Below, in pieces: positions 34,913-44,663 of a stretch of 49,314 nucleotides of DNA. How positions within the stretch are numbered: the stretch's first letter is position 1; every line of letters begins with the position of its first letter. The notes under the pieces were generated by a model. That model was not told where the DNA came from and ran no database searches. It saw only the letters and a program-made list of their open reading frames with translations. Source of the DNA: an uncultured Alphaproteobacteria bacterium (GTDB lineage Bacteria > Pseudomonadota > Alphaproteobacteria > Rhodobacterales > Rhodobacteraceae); the NCBI GenBank assembly GCA_902586855.1, contig CACIIZ010000006.1:1-49314 (forward strand), given 5' to 3'. A program made the translations under genes and the position numbers.

Positions 34913-35925
34913 AGAAACCTAAGATAGTTTCTAAACATGTGCCAGTTTTGACGTCTGATTTTTCTTCTTTGATCCCTAGTATTTCTGGAATTTGGATTGA
35001 TGGAACATTTGGTTCTGGAGGGTATAGCAGAGTATTATTAGAGTCTGGAGCAGAAAAGGTTATCGCTATTGATATAGATCCTGATGTTTTACCAATAGCT
35101 GAGAGATTTGAGGAAATTTGGCCAGGAATGTTTAAGATCCTAACTGGTAATTTCTGTGAAATGAGTGAGTTGGTTGCAGGGTTAGGTATAAGAAATATCA
35201 CCGGTATCGTTTTAGATTTGGGAATTTCATCGATGCATGTTGATATATCAACTAGGGGATTCTCCATTAAAAATGACGGTCCACTCGACATGCGTATGTC
35301 AAAAGAGGGTCCGAGTGCGTGTGATTTCATCAATTATGCAAGTGAGACTCTGATATCTGAGGTTTTGCTCAAGTATGGTGAGGAACGTCATGCTAAAGCT
35401 ATAGCAAAGCAAATTGTAAGTGTCAGATCTGAAACTCCTATTGAGAGTACGCATCAGCTAGCCAGTCTCATAGAGAAAGTTTTGGGAACTGGCTCTACAC
35501 TTCGGATCCATCCCGCTACTAGAAGTTTTCAGGCCATAAGAGTAGCGATAAATAACGAATTGCAAAATTTGATCCAGGGTCTTATCTCCGGTTATCACTT
35601 ATTAAATGTAGGAGGACTTTTTGCTGTTATTTCATTTCACTCTCTTGAAGATAGAATAGTCAAAAGATTTTTTAATTTGCGGACTAATAGTGAGAGCGCA
35701 CTTAATGAGCTTAAACGCATAGGTGGAAATAGTGAGCCATTATTTGAGAAATTAAATAAAAGGCCTATTGTGGCTGATGCTCAAGAACTATTCCAAAATC
35801 CTAGATCACGCCCAGCAAAGTTAAGGATCGTGAAGAAGATTTCAGATGGTTATGTAAAAATTCGACCAGAATCTTTAGGATTGCCTAATGTTTCGAGTAG
35901 TTTGAGGGAATTCCAATGCGGGTGA
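34909..35925 (+). CDS. rsmH: 16S rRNA (cytosine1402-N4)-methyltransferase RsmH
   Basis: RsmH methylates C1402 of 16S rRNA in the ribosomal P site. The 338 residues show the SAM-binding start DGTFGSGGYSRVLLESG, the LDLGISSMHVD segment and the FHSLEDRIVKRFF box that is diagnostic for MraW/RsmH. Overlap with mraZ on the left and 10 bases with ftsL on the right places it inside the dcw operon. Confidence 0.96.
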   Translation: MKKPKIVSKHVPVLTSDFSSLIPSISGIWIDGTFGSGGYSRVLLESGAEKVIAIDIDPDVLPIAERFEEIWPGMFKILTGNFCEMSELVAGLGIRNITGIVLDLGISSMHVDISTRGFSIKNDGPLDMRMSKEGPSACDFINYASETLISEVLLKYGEERHAKAIAKQIVSVRSETPIESTHQLASLIEKVLGTGSTLRIHPATRSFQAIRVAINNELQNLIQGLISGYHLLNVGGLFAVISFHSLEDRIVKRFFNLRTNSESALNELKRIGGNSEPLFEKLNKRPIVADAQELFQNPRSRPAKLRIVKKISDGYVKIRPESLGLPNVSSSLREFQCG

Positions 35926-36224
35926 TGTTTCAATTGATGCTTTTTATATCATGCTTGCTCAGCGCAGTTTGGGCCTACCAGGTAAACTATGAGGCAAGAG
36001 CAATAAAAAGGGAAATTCAGGATCTTGATAATAAAATTCAGTCAGTAAAAAATCGTATCAATTTATTGGAAGCTGAGTGGGCTTTTCTTAATAGGCCCAA
36101 ACGATTGGCAAGACTGGTGGACGAAAATTTTTCGACTTTGAGACTTGTGCCAATCACGAGAGACCATTTCAAGGATTCGATCACATTAGAGTTAATCGAT
36201 GCAAAGAAAAAAGAAAGGGAATGA
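35916..36224 (+). CDS. ftsL: Cell division protein FtsL
   Basis: FtsL is a small bitopic protein of the FtsQLB complex that activates FtsWI. The 102 residues have a short N-terminus, one membrane helix (about 3-20) and a periplasmic heptad-like coiled coil (about 25-55, ARAIKREIQDLDNKIQSVKN), then the conserved NRPKRLARLVDENF segment. Sequence identity in this family is low; identification rests on this layout and its position between rsmH and ftsI. It overlaps rsmH by 10 bases and ftsI by 26. Confidence 0.85.
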   Translation: MRVMFQLMLFISCLLSAVWAYQVNYEARAIKREIQDLDNKIQSVKNRINLLEAEWAFLNRPKRLARLVDENFSTLRLVPITRDHFKDSITLELIDAKKKERE

Positions 36225-37905
36225 ATTTAGGATCGTGACCAAATATAGAAACAAAGATTTAAATTATACTCATAGCTTAGGAAATTATCGATTCCGTTTA
36301 TTTCTAATCCTAGTAGCGTTTATCTTAGCTTTCTCTCTAATTGGTACCCAAATGATTCTTATGGCGGTGAGTCCAACGGGTGAACAAGCTAAAGTTGAGG
36401 TTACATCCAACAAGATCGGTAGTCGAAAAGAGATAGTTGATCGTAACGGAAAGTTATTAGCTACAAATATCAAGATCAATTCTTTATATGCTCATCCACA
36501 TGAAATCATAGACAAGCATATGGTGATAAATGATTTAGCCAGGATATTTCCTGATCAGAGCTTGCAATTTTTCCAGAAAAAATTGATCACGGAGAAACCT
36601 TTTGTCTGGCTAAGAAAAACGATTTCCCCAAAACAACAGCAAAGTGTCAATGATATTGGACAACCTGGTTTATATTTTGGACCTAGAGAAATGAGAGTTT
36701 ATCCAAATGGTAAAATAGCTTCTCATACTTTGGGAGGAACAAGATTTGGTTTTCAAAGGGTGGATGGAGCTGAAATCCTTGGCACGGCGGGTGTAGAATT
36801 GTACTTTAATGAGTTTCTTGGAAAACCTGAAGATACAGATGGAGAACTGAGACTCTCACTAGATGTCACAGTTCAAGCGCTAATAGAACAAATACTCCAA
36901 GATGGTATAGGATTAATGGGTGCTAAAGGCGGCTCAGCAGTTTTGATGAAGTCAAAAAGTGGCGAAATTATTTCCTTGGCCTCATTTCCGAATTTTAACC
37001 CAAATGAACGTCCTAAGAATCTATTTAAGAATGATCCAGCGAGCAGCCCCATTTTCAATCGAGCTGTGCAAGGGATATATGAATTGGGATCCGTTTTCAA
37101 AATATTCCCTGTCGCTTTAGCGCTGGAAAAAAATTTGGTAGATGTTGGAACCAAGGTGAACATTCGTGGACCACTAAAGATCGGAGGCAGAAGGATCTCT
37201 GACCACAAATATTTTGGACCAGAATTAACTGTAGAAGAAGTGATAGTGAAGTCTTCAAACATTGGAACTGTTCGAATAGCAAACAAGATTGGGCCTAGTA
37301 ACCTGAAGGAATTTTACGGGAAACTTGGGCTTTTAAATAATACCAACTTAGAGCTTTCAGAAACAAAGTTGACCGTACCTCAATCACCCAAAAGGTGGAA
37401 AAAACTTGAAACTGCAACCGCATCTTATGGTCATGGAATAGCAGTATCGCCAATCCATCTAGCAGTAGCTTACTCTAGTTTAGTAAATGGCGGTTATAAA
37501 GTAGAACCTACTTTAGTAAAAAGAGAGTTTTCGGAAATAAGAGGAGAAAGAGTCATATCAAATAAAACCTCTGGACTGGTAAAATCATTACTAAGCCAAG
37601 TCGTTACCGAAGGAACAGCGAAAGACAGTAATTTTGGTGGCTATGATGTTGGAGGCAAGACTGGTACGGCAGAAAAACCAGATCCTTTAAAAGGTGGTTA
37701 TTACGAAGAGAAGGTAATTTCAACTTTTGCATCAGTATTTCCTATTTCGACTGGCGATTACGTTTTAGTTGTCACCTTGGACGAACCAGAGAATAATTTA
37801 GGCTCAGAAAGTTTTAGATATGCTAGTAAAACGGTGGTTCCCATATCCGCAAAAATTATTAGCAGGGTTGCACCATTATTAGGTCTAGGATCAGAAAGGG
37901 AATGA
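36199..37905 (+). CDS. ftsI: Septal peptidoglycan transpeptidase FtsI (PBP3)
   Basis: FtsI crosslinks septal peptidoglycan together with FtsW. The 568 residues have one N-terminal membrane helix (about 31-55), a pedestal domain, and a transpeptidase domain with all three penicillin-binding motifs: S298-V-F-K in LGSVFKIF, S352-S-N in KSSNIGT and K487-T-G in GGKTGTAEK. The start at 36199 lies inside ftsL; a GTG at 36235 is a shorter alternative. Confidence 0.95.
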   Translation: MQRKKKGNEFRIVTKYRNKDLNYTHSLGNYRFRLFLILVAFILAFSLIGTQMILMAVSPTGEQAKVEVTSNKIGSRKEIVDRNGKLLATNIKINSLYAHPHEIIDKHMVINDLARIFPDQSLQFFQKKLITEKPFVWLRKTISPKQQQSVNDIGQPGLYFGPREMRVYPNGKIASHTLGGTRFGFQRVDGAEILGTAGVELYFNEFLGKPEDTDGELRLSLDVTVQALIEQILQDGIGLMGAKGGSAVLMKSKSGEIISLASFPNFNPNERPKNLFKNDPASSPIFNRAVQGIYELGSVFKIFPVALALEKNLVDVGTKVNIRGPLKIGGRRISDHKYFGPELTVEEVIVKSSNIGTVRIANKIGPSNLKEFYGKLGLLNNTNLELSETKLTVPQSPKRWKKLETATASYGHGIAVSPIHLAVAYSSLVNGGYKVEPTLVKREFSEIRGERVISNKTSGLVKSLLSQVVTEGTAKDSNFGGYDVGGKTGTAEKPDPLKGGYYEEKVISTFASVFPISTGDYVLVVTLDEPENNLGSESFRYASKTVVPISAKIISRVAPLLGLGSERE

Positions 37906-37948
37906 TAAAAATCCCCAGTTTTAAAATTGGTCAATCCAGAAAGAAAAT

Positions 37949-39463
37949 ATGACAACACCGAACTTCAATTCAGTATTCCCAATTAGGTTGTCAGATGTAA
38001 AAGTAGCAGTCAATACGCTGAATACATCTAATTTAGATACTGATCTGATTTTAGCGGGTGTTTCAGAGAAATCTTATTTGGTTGAGAAGGATTTTGTATT
38101 TTTCGCTCTGCCAGGTACTGCGCTTCATGGGGCCAATTTCGTTTCTGAAGCTATTTCGAGAGGTGCCATTCTTGTGGTGACTGATTTGCGCGGAGAAAAA
38201 ATAATTCGGCGATCAAGCATGAGAATACCTATCCAGGTTTATCAGGAACCAAGAAAAATACTTGCTAGATTTGCGTCTGCGTTCTTTAAAGACCAACCCC
38301 CATCCATAATTGGGGTTACGGGAACAAATGGAAAGAGTTCTGTTACGCATTATGTAAGACAAATATGGGAATATTTAGGAAAGACTGCAGCCAGTGTTGG
38401 AACCACTGGGGTGCAAGGGGCTATTAATTTTTCTTTAGAGCATACTACTCCAGACGCTATTAAACTTCATTGGTTACTTAACCAAATGGAAAATCAGGGA
38501 GTGACCCATGTTGCCATCGAAGCTTCCTCCCATGGATTAGCTCAAAGAAGATTGGATGGAATTAATTTTATGGTGGGAGCTTTCACTAATTTGAGTAGGG
38601 ATCACTTTGACTATCACAAGAATATAGAGGCATATTTCAAGGCTAAGACCATTTTGTTTGAGGGATTAAACAACATGAATGGAAGCGCGGTAATTTGTAT
38701 CGATGATGAATTTGGATCTAAGCTCTTTGATATAGCAAAAAGAAATTCTTATAAAACACTGTCTGTGGGCAAAAGTGAACAAGCCGATATAAGGATATTG
38801 TCGCAGAATTTCCATGATAGAGGACAAAAGTTGAAGTTTTCATGGAAAGATCGTGAGCATGTTGTTTCCCTACCACTATTCGGTAATTTTCAGGCTCAGA
38901 ATGTAATGTTAACTCTAGGTATACTTGACAGATGCGGTGAAAAATCCTCGGAGGTCATAGATATTCTTAGGAAGTTAAAAGCAGTTCCTGGCCGAATGGA
39001 AGAAGTTGCAATTCGAAAAAATGGAGCCAGAGTTTTTGTGGATTATGCTCACACTCCAGATGCTTTAGAGGCCGTGCTTCGGTCAATTCGACTCCATTTT
39101 ATGGGAAAACTTCACCTAGTATTTGGTGTAGGAGGTGACAGGGACAAAGGGAAAAGGTCATTAATGGGTAAGATAGCGTCACAGTTGTCGGATCGCGTAA
39201 TTATCACGGATGACAATCCACGGAGCGAAAATCCAAGTTATATTCGCGCAGAAATCAAGAAATTTTGTCCAAAAGCCATAGAAATAAGCGACCGCGCTGA
39301 AGCCATTTTAGCCGGTGTTGATGCCCTTGAAAGTGAGGATGCTTTAGTAATAGCTGGAAAAGGACATGAAAGGACCCAGATTTATGCAGACTCAATCTTT
39401 CCTTTTGACGATGCAGAGCAGGCAAATTTGTCAGTACAACTGCTTGATGGAAAATTTCCATGA
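37949..39463 (+). CDS. murE: UDP-MurNAc-tripeptide ligase MurE (meso-diaminopimelate adding)
   Basis: MurE adds the third amino acid to the peptidoglycan stem peptide. The 504 residues carry the ATP loop GTNGKSS (125-131), the segment ASSHGLAQRRLDGI, and DNPR at 422-425, which marks enzymes that use meso-diaminopimelate and not lysine. It starts 43 bases after ftsI, and its stop overlaps the murF start by 4 bases. Confidence 0.96.
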   Translation: MTTPNFNSVFPIRLSDVKVAVNTLNTSNLDTDLILAGVSEKSYLVEKDFVFFALPGTALHGANFVSEAISRGAILVVTDLRGEKIIRRSSMRIPIQVYQEPRKILARFASAFFKDQPPSIIGVTGTNGKSSVTHYVRQIWEYLGKTAASVGTTGVQGAINFSLEHTTPDAIKLHWLLNQMENQGVTHVAIEASSHGLAQRRLDGINFMVGAFTNLSRDHFDYHKNIEAYFKAKTILFEGLNNMNGSAVICIDDEFGSKLFDIAKRNSYKTLSVGKSEQADIRILSQNFHDRGQKLKFSWKDREHVVSLPLFGNFQAQNVMLTLGILDRCGEKSSEVIDILRKLKAVPGRMEEVAIRKNGARVFVDYAHTPDALEAVLRSIRLHFMGKLHLVFGVGGDRDKGKRSLMGKIASQLSDRVIITDDNPRSENPSYIRAEIKKFCPKAIEISDRAEAILAGVDALESEDALVIAGKGHERTQIYADSIFPFDDAEQANLSVQLLDGKFP

Positions 39464-40902
39464 ATGGTCTTTTCACAGATATAGAGATTCATGGAGCCGT
39501 GGGAGGTGAAATAACGAACAAAGGTTGGAGTGTAACTGGAATTTCAATAGACTCAAGGACTATTCTAGAGGGAGAATTGTTTCTTGCTATTGTTTCAAAA
39601 AGAGATGGACACGATTTTGTTTTGTCAGCAATTGAAAATGGTGCGTCAGCTGCAATTGTGACAAGAATGCCGTTTGGTGTCCCCAAAGGCTTCCCCTGCA
39701 TTGTTGTTGGTGATAGCCAAAAAGCCTTAAATGATTTGGCCTTTTATGCCAGACAAAGATTTAGGGGTAGACTAGTAGCAATAACTGGCTCCGTAGGTAA
39801 AACCAGTACAAAGGAATTGTTGACGAGCGTCCTTTCCAAGTTTGGTAAAACTCATTGTTCACCAAAAAGCTATAACAATTACCTTGGAGTTCCACTTACT
39901 CTCGTTAACATTCCTAAGGATGCTCAATACGTAGTTTGTGAGATAGGGATGAACGATTCTGGTGAAATTGAGCCATTATCAAAACTATCAGTTCCTGACA
40001 TCGCAATAATCACTAATATTTCAGTAGCCCATCTAGCTGCATTTGAGGACATACAAGGTATAGCTAAAGAAAAATCAATGATATGTACTGGATTGGGAAA
40101 AAGTGGACTTTTCATTTTTCCAAGTGAGACATCTTTTCAAAAAACAATATTAAAGACTCTCAAAAGAGAAAAAGTTAGAGGTTTGACATTTGGTTCTCAC
40201 GATTCGGATTGTATATTCTTGAAAAAAGTCTCATTCAAGAACAATAGGACGCTAATTTCTGCCGTTTTAAAGGATGTTGCGAACCTTGATTTTGAGTTGG
40301 ATGCCTTAGGGTTTCATCACGCATCCAACTGTCTTCCAGTACTAGGTGTGATTGAAGAGTTTAGAATCAATTTGAAGCTTGCTGTTAAGTATATAGAAAA
40401 CTGGAAACCTATGGCCGGTAGAGGAGAGACTTTAGATGTAAAACTAAAAAAAGGTTCTCATAACATTAACATTAAAATTATCGATGAAAGTTACAACTGT
40501 AATCCTACTTCACTGGAAGCCAGCCTGGAGGTGGTTAAGCATCTTAACTTTAATAAAGATTTGGTTTGGAATAGAAAAGCTTTCCGTCGGATAGCTATTT
40601 TGGGAGACATGTTAGAACTTGGTTTGCAAGAGAAAAAGTTTCACCAGGATATTGCGAGTATGAATAGCATAAATTGCTTTGACCTTATCCACTGCATAGG
40701 TAGTCTCATGGCCTTCTTACATGAGGAGTTACCAGCATCTAAACGGGGATTAGCAGTAAAAAGCCCTAACGAATTAATTCCATACCTTATGGACCAAATG
40801 CAAGACAAGGATGTCTACATGATCAAGGGATCAAATTCAATTGGACTTTCTGAAATAGTTACGGAATTATGTAACTTGAATGGTCATACGATTTTGAGGT
40901 AA
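39460..40902 (+). CDS. murF: UDP-MurNAc-tripeptide-D-Ala-D-Ala ligase MurF
   Basis: MurF attaches D-Ala-D-Ala to complete the UDP-MurNAc-pentapeptide. The 480 residues have an N-terminal uridine-binding domain (SIDSRTILEGELFLAI), the ATP loop ITGSVGKTSTKELL, the EIGMNDSGEI segment and the late DESYNCNPTSLEASL box. Translation is coupled to murE by ATGA overlap. mraY starts six bases after its stop. Confidence 0.95.
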   Translation: MNGLFTDIEIHGAVGGEITNKGWSVTGISIDSRTILEGELFLAIVSKRDGHDFVLSAIENGASAAIVTRMPFGVPKGFPCIVVGDSQKALNDLAFYARQRFRGRLVAITGSVGKTSTKELLTSVLSKFGKTHCSPKSYNNYLGVPLTLVNIPKDAQYVVCEIGMNDSGEIEPLSKLSVPDIAIITNISVAHLAAFEDIQGIAKEKSMICTGLGKSGLFIFPSETSFQKTILKTLKREKVRGLTFGSHDSDCIFLKKVSFKNNRTLISAVLKDVANLDFELDALGFHHASNCLPVLGVIEEFRINLKLAVKYIENWKPMAGRGETLDVKLKKGSHNINIKIIDESYNCNPTSLEASLEVVKHLNFNKDLVWNRKAFRRIAILGDMLELGLQEKKFHQDIASMNSINCFDLIHCIGSLMAFLHEELPASKRGLAVKSPNELIPYLMDQMQDKDVYMIKGSNSIGLSEIVTELCNLNGHTILR

Positions 40903-40908
40903 CAGCCA

Positions 40909-41994
40909 ATGTTATATTTCCTGCATTTTTTGAGTGATGGAGGCGATTTTTTCAACCTATTCCGATATATAACATTCCGGGCAGGTGGTGCATTCTTTAC
41001 CTCTCTTGTTTTTGGTTTTCTTTTTAGTAAGCCTATAATAAAGGCTTTGAAGAAACGTCAGGTCGAAGGTCAACCCATTAGAGAAGATGGTCCTGAAAGT
41101 CATAGAGAGAGAAAGGCTGGGACGCCAACCATGGGTGGGGTGCTTATAATAGGATCATTATTATTTTCATCTTTGTTATGGTGCCGTTATGATATTGGTT
41201 ATGTTTGGGTAGTTATTTTTGTTACTGTCGGCTTTGGCCTTATAGGCTTTGTGGATGATTATTCTAAAATTAGCACTCGAAACTCCAGAGGTATTTCTGG
41301 AAGTTTCAGGCTTCTACTAGGTTTCATAATTGCAGCAGTAGCAACTTTATGGGTTATTACGATACAAGATCCCGCATTATCCAAGACATTGGCAGTTCCT
41401 ATTTTCAAGGATGTATTGTTAAATATGGGATGGTTCTTTTTACCATTTTCAATGCTGGTAATTGTAGGATCTGCTAATTCTGTCAACTTAACAGACGGTC
41501 TGGACGGCTTAGCAATAATGCCTGTGATGATAGCGAGTGGATCATTGGGGGTGATCGCTTATGCTGTTGGCCGGGTTGATTTCTCTGATTATCTAGAGGT
41601 CCATTATATAGCTGGTTCTGGGGAAATAGCGGTTTTTTCAGCAGCTCTGATAGGTGCTGGACTAGGTTTTCTCTGGTATAATGCCCCTCCGGCGGCTGTA
41701 TTCATGGGCGATACTGGTTCCCTTGCCCTTGGAGGTGCCTTAGGAGCAATTTCTGTATGTACCAAGCACGAAATAGTTTTGGCAATCATTGGTGGCTTAT
41801 TTGTTTTGGAGGCACTTTCTGTGATAATTCAGGTAGCTGCTTACAAGTTAACTGGCAAAAGAGTATTTCTTATGGCTCCAATTCATCACCATTTTGAGAA
41901 ATTAGGATGGGCGGAACCTCAAATAGTAATTCGTTTTTGGATCATATCCGTTATTCTGGCCTTAATTGGATTGGCCACACTTAAGCTTCGCTAA
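40909..41994 (+). CDS. mraY: Phospho-MurNAc-pentapeptide transferase MraY
   Basis: MraY transfers phospho-MurNAc-pentapeptide to undecaprenyl phosphate, making lipid I in the inner membrane. The 361 residues have about ten hydrophobic helices. Family signatures are all present: [11 protein letters not shown], the aspartates of GFVDDYSK, the [10 protein letters not shown] loop, [12 protein letters not shown], and the histidine cluster in [12 protein letters not shown]. It is followed by murD after three bases. Confidence 0.97.
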   Translation: MLYFLHFLSDGGDFFNLFRYITFRAGGAFFTSLVFGFLFSKPIIKALKKRQVEGQPIREDGPESHRERKAGTPTMGGVLIIGSLLFSSLLWCRYDIGYVWVVIFVTVGFGLIGFVDDYSKISTRNSRGISGSFRLLLGFIIAAVATLWVITIQDPALSKTLAVPIFKDVLLNMGWFFLPFSMLVIVGSANSVNLTDGLDGLAIMPVMIASGSLGVIAYAVGRVDFSDYLEVHYIAGSGEIAVFSAALIGAGLGFLWYNAPPAAVFMGDTGSLALGGALGAISVCTKHEIVLAIIGGLFVLEALSVIIQVAAYKLTGKRVFLMAPIHHHFEKLGWAEPQIVIRFWIISVILALIGLATLKLR

Positions 41995-41997
41995 TAG

Positions 41998-43398
41998 ATG
42001 TTTATACCAGAAATATATAAAAATAAGAAAATTGGATTATTGGGATTGGGTATTACGGGGCTTTCTCTAATAAAACACTTCAAAAAATTTGGTATACAAC
42101 CAATCTGTTGGGATGATGATGAAAACAAGAGGCAAAAATTTAACGGCCGAGGCTTAGTATCACTTGATTTGAACGATCTTAAAATTTGGCAGGATATTGA
42201 TCTTTTGATAATTTCGCCTGGTATTCCGTTTTTGTATCCTGAGCCCCATCCGCTAGTTCGGCTGGCAAGAGAGAATTCTATCGAGATAACAACAGATATA
42301 GGACTATTTTTTTCCCATTTAGAAGCTAAGAATGCTTTAGATGGAACTTCTTCTGGACCAAAAGTAATTTGTGTTACAGGATCTAATGGTAAATCAACGA
42401 CTACGGCGTTACTTTCTCATATGCTAAAGGGAATGTCAAAAAAAGTTGAAATGGGCGGAAATATTGGTAAGCCGGTAATGGACCTAGATTTAGACATTTC
42501 ACATGGTATAAAGGTGATTGAACTGTCCTCATATCAGATTGAAATTGCAAATAGGCTTGAACCATACATATCAATTTTCCTAAATTTTTCAAAAGATCAT
42601 TTAGAAAGACATGGAGGTTTGGGAGGATATTTTTCTGCGAAGTCCAAACTATTCTATCAGGGTAATCCAGAATTTAGTGTAATTGGGGTAGATCAGCATG
42701 AAGGAATGGCTTTAGCTAATACTCTGGAGGTAAACAACGATTTTAAAACTACGGTAATTAAAATTTCTGCCTCAGAGCCTTTAATAGGGGCGACTTGGTC
42801 AGTTTTCATTCAAGATCAATTTATAGTGGAACAAAAATATGGAGAAGAGATTTTTAAGTTCAATCTTAAGAATGTATTACAAATACCCGGCAAACATAAT
42901 CTAGAAAATGCATGTGCGGCTTATGCTACATGTCGAGCAATGGGGTTTGATCCTCAACTAACAGTTAAACAAATTGACAGTTTTGTGGGGTTACCCCATA
43001 GAACAGAACTTGTGAGGGAACTGCGAGGAGTCATGTTCATAAACGACAGTAAAGCTACTAATGTGGACTCAGCGAGAAAATCTTTAGGAACCTTCGACAA
43101 CATTCGTTGGATAGCTGGAGGGCAAAGAAAGGAAGGGGATGAAATAACTTTCGAATCTTTTTTTTCAAAGATCAAAAAGGTTTACCTAATAGGTTCTTCA
43201 TCAGCTGAATTCGCTTCTTCTTTCAAAAATATTGAGCACGAGATCTGTGGAGAATTAGTGACAGCTGTGAATTCTGCATTTAAGGATGCTGATCAAGGTG
43301 ATACGGTTCTTTTAGCTCCAGCATGCGCTAGTTTCGATCAATTTAAGAATTTCGAAGAGAGAGGCAATAAATTTTGTAAACTCGTGAATGATTTATAA
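41998..43398 (+). CDS. murD: UDP-MurNAc-L-Ala:D-Glu ligase MurD
   Basis: MurD adds D-glutamate to UDP-MurNAc-L-alanine. The 466 residues start with a Rossmann-like UDP-binding domain (IGLLGLGITGLSLIKHF), then the ATP loop VTGSNGKSTTTALLSHM, ELSSYQIE, and the C-terminal domain with INDSKATNVDSARKSL and LLAPACASFDQF. A 104-base gap before the likely ftsW ATG is the widest break in this part of the dcw cluster. Confidence 0.96.
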   Translation: MFIPEIYKNKKIGLLGLGITGLSLIKHFKKFGIQPICWDDDENKRQKFNGRGLVSLDLNDLKIWQDIDLLIISPGIPFLYPEPHPLVRLARENSIEITTDIGLFFSHLEAKNALDGTSSGPKVICVTGSNGKSTTTALLSHMLKGMSKKVEMGGNIGKPVMDLDLDISHGIKVIELSSYQIEIANRLEPYISIFLNFSKDHLERHGGLGGYFSAKSKLFYQGNPEFSVIGVDQHEGMALANTLEVNNDFKTTVIKISASEPLIGATWSVFIQDQFIVEQKYGEEIFKFNLKNVLQIPGKHNLENACAAYATCRAMGFDPQLTVKQIDSFVGLPHRTELVRELRGVMFINDSKATNVDSARKSLGTFDNIRWIAGGQRKEGDEITFESFFSKIKKVYLIGSSSAEFASSFKNIEHEICGELVTAVNSAFKDADQGDTVLLAPACASFDQFKNFEERGNKFCKLVNDL

Positions 43399-43405
43399 AG
43401 GAAAG

Positions 43406-43420
43406 TTCTTCTGGGAAGAA
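43406..43420 (+). repeat. Short inverted repeat after murD
   Basis: TTCTTC (43406-43411) pairs with GAAGAA (43415-43420) across TGG, and a T-rich stretch follows from 43429. The stem is weak and AT-rich. It could cause partial termination or processing between murD and ftsW, or be chance. Confidence 0.25.
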
Positions 43421-43502
43421 ATCATGCTATTTTTTATTTAGCTTTTCTTAATTGGCTATAAGTGCTAATGTCGTAGGAAAAACAGGCACTTTTAATTTAA
43501 GA

Positions 43503-44648
43503 ATGACAGATATTATTTTCAGGCCTCGGTCAGAGTTATTTGACGAGAGTGAGCTTCCGAGATGGTGGAAAACATTAGATAAGTGGACCCTATTTTCTTT
43601 ACTGGGACTGTTCTTAAGTGGGTTATTACTTGGAATGGCAGCGTCTGTCCCACTTGCCGAGGCAAACGGTAAACAATCATTTTACTATGTTCATCGGCAG
43701 CTAATTTATGGAATAATTTCATTAAATTTAATCATAATTCTTTCCATTCTATCACTTCGTGAAAATAGAAGAATAGCATTGGTTGGTTTTCTAATCTCGT
43801 TGATAATTTTGTTTTTGCTTCCAATTTTTGGTACTGACCATGGTAAAGGCGCGGTACGATGGTTATCAGTTTTTGGATTCTCCCTTCAGCCCTCTGAGTT
43901 TCTAAAGCCCTTTTTTGTGGTCGCAGTTGCTTGGGCAATGTCAGCTAGCCAGGGAGGAGAAAATCTGCCAGGTAAGACTATATCATTTATAATAATGTTA
44001 GTGATAGTTTCAGCTCTTGTAATGCAACCAGACTATGGGCAAGCTGCCTTGTTTCTAGCAGTTTGGTCCATAGTCTATTTTGTGTCAGGTGCTTCATATA
44101 TTTTATTGCTAGGGGTGGTAATTCTATCTTTTCTCGGATGTCTTGTGGCGTATATGAAATCAGAACATTTTGCGAGCAGAATTAATGGATTTTTGTCCCC
44201 AGATGTTGATCCTCGGACCCAACTAGGTTTTGCAACAAATTCTATTCAGGAAGGAGGTCTATTTGGGGTTGGATTGGGTGAAGGGGTCATAAAATGGAGA
44301 CTACCAGATGCGCATACTGATTTTATTATTTCAGTGGCCGCAGAGGAGTATGGTGTGATAATTTGTATAATCATTATTATGTTTTTCATTATAATTGTAA
44401 GCAGATCTATCCTATTACTTAGCAGTGAGCGGAATTATTTTGTAAGGAATTGCGGCGTGGGATGTATTTCATTTTTCGCCATGCAGTCAATCATAAATTT
44501 GGGAGTATCCGTCCGCCTATTACCGGCGAAAGGTATGACACTTCCATTTATTAGCTATGGCGGATCATCTCTTATAGCATCAGGATTCTTGATGGGATTG
44601 CTTTTGGCTTGTACACGTAATCGATCTAGAGAAAATTTAAGCAATTAG
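43503..44648 (+). CDS. ftsW: Peptidoglycan glycosyltransferase FtsW
   Basis: FtsW is the SEDS-family polymerase that works with FtsI at the septum. I start at ATG 43503 (381 residues), because the protein then opens with the usual short cytoplasmic lead (RSELFDESELPRWWKTLDKW). An open frame from TTG 43452 would add 17 residues unlike FtsW, and neither start has a good ribosome site. The body has about ten membrane helices with SEDS signatures LQPSEFLKPFFVVAVAW, HTDFIISVAAEEYG and MTLPFISYGGSSLIASG. Confidence 0.93.
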   Translation: MTDIIFRPRSELFDESELPRWWKTLDKWTLFSLLGLFLSGLLLGMAASVPLAEANGKQSFYYVHRQLIYGIISLNLIIILSILSLRENRRIALVGFLISLIILFLLPIFGTDHGKGAVRWLSVFGFSLQPSEFLKPFFVVAVAWAMSASQGGENLPGKTISFIIMLVIVSALVMQPDYGQAALFLAVWSIVYFVSGASYILLLGVVILSFLGCLVAYMKSEHFASRINGFLSPDVDPRTQLGFATNSIQEGGLFGVGLGEGVIKWRLPDAHTDFIISVAAEEYGVIICIIIIMFFIIIVSRSILLLSSERNYFVRNCGVGCISFFAMQSIINLGVSVRLLPAKGMTLPFISYGGSSLIASGFLMGLLLACTRNRSRENLSN

Positions 44649-44663
44649 CTTGGGGTAGTTATA

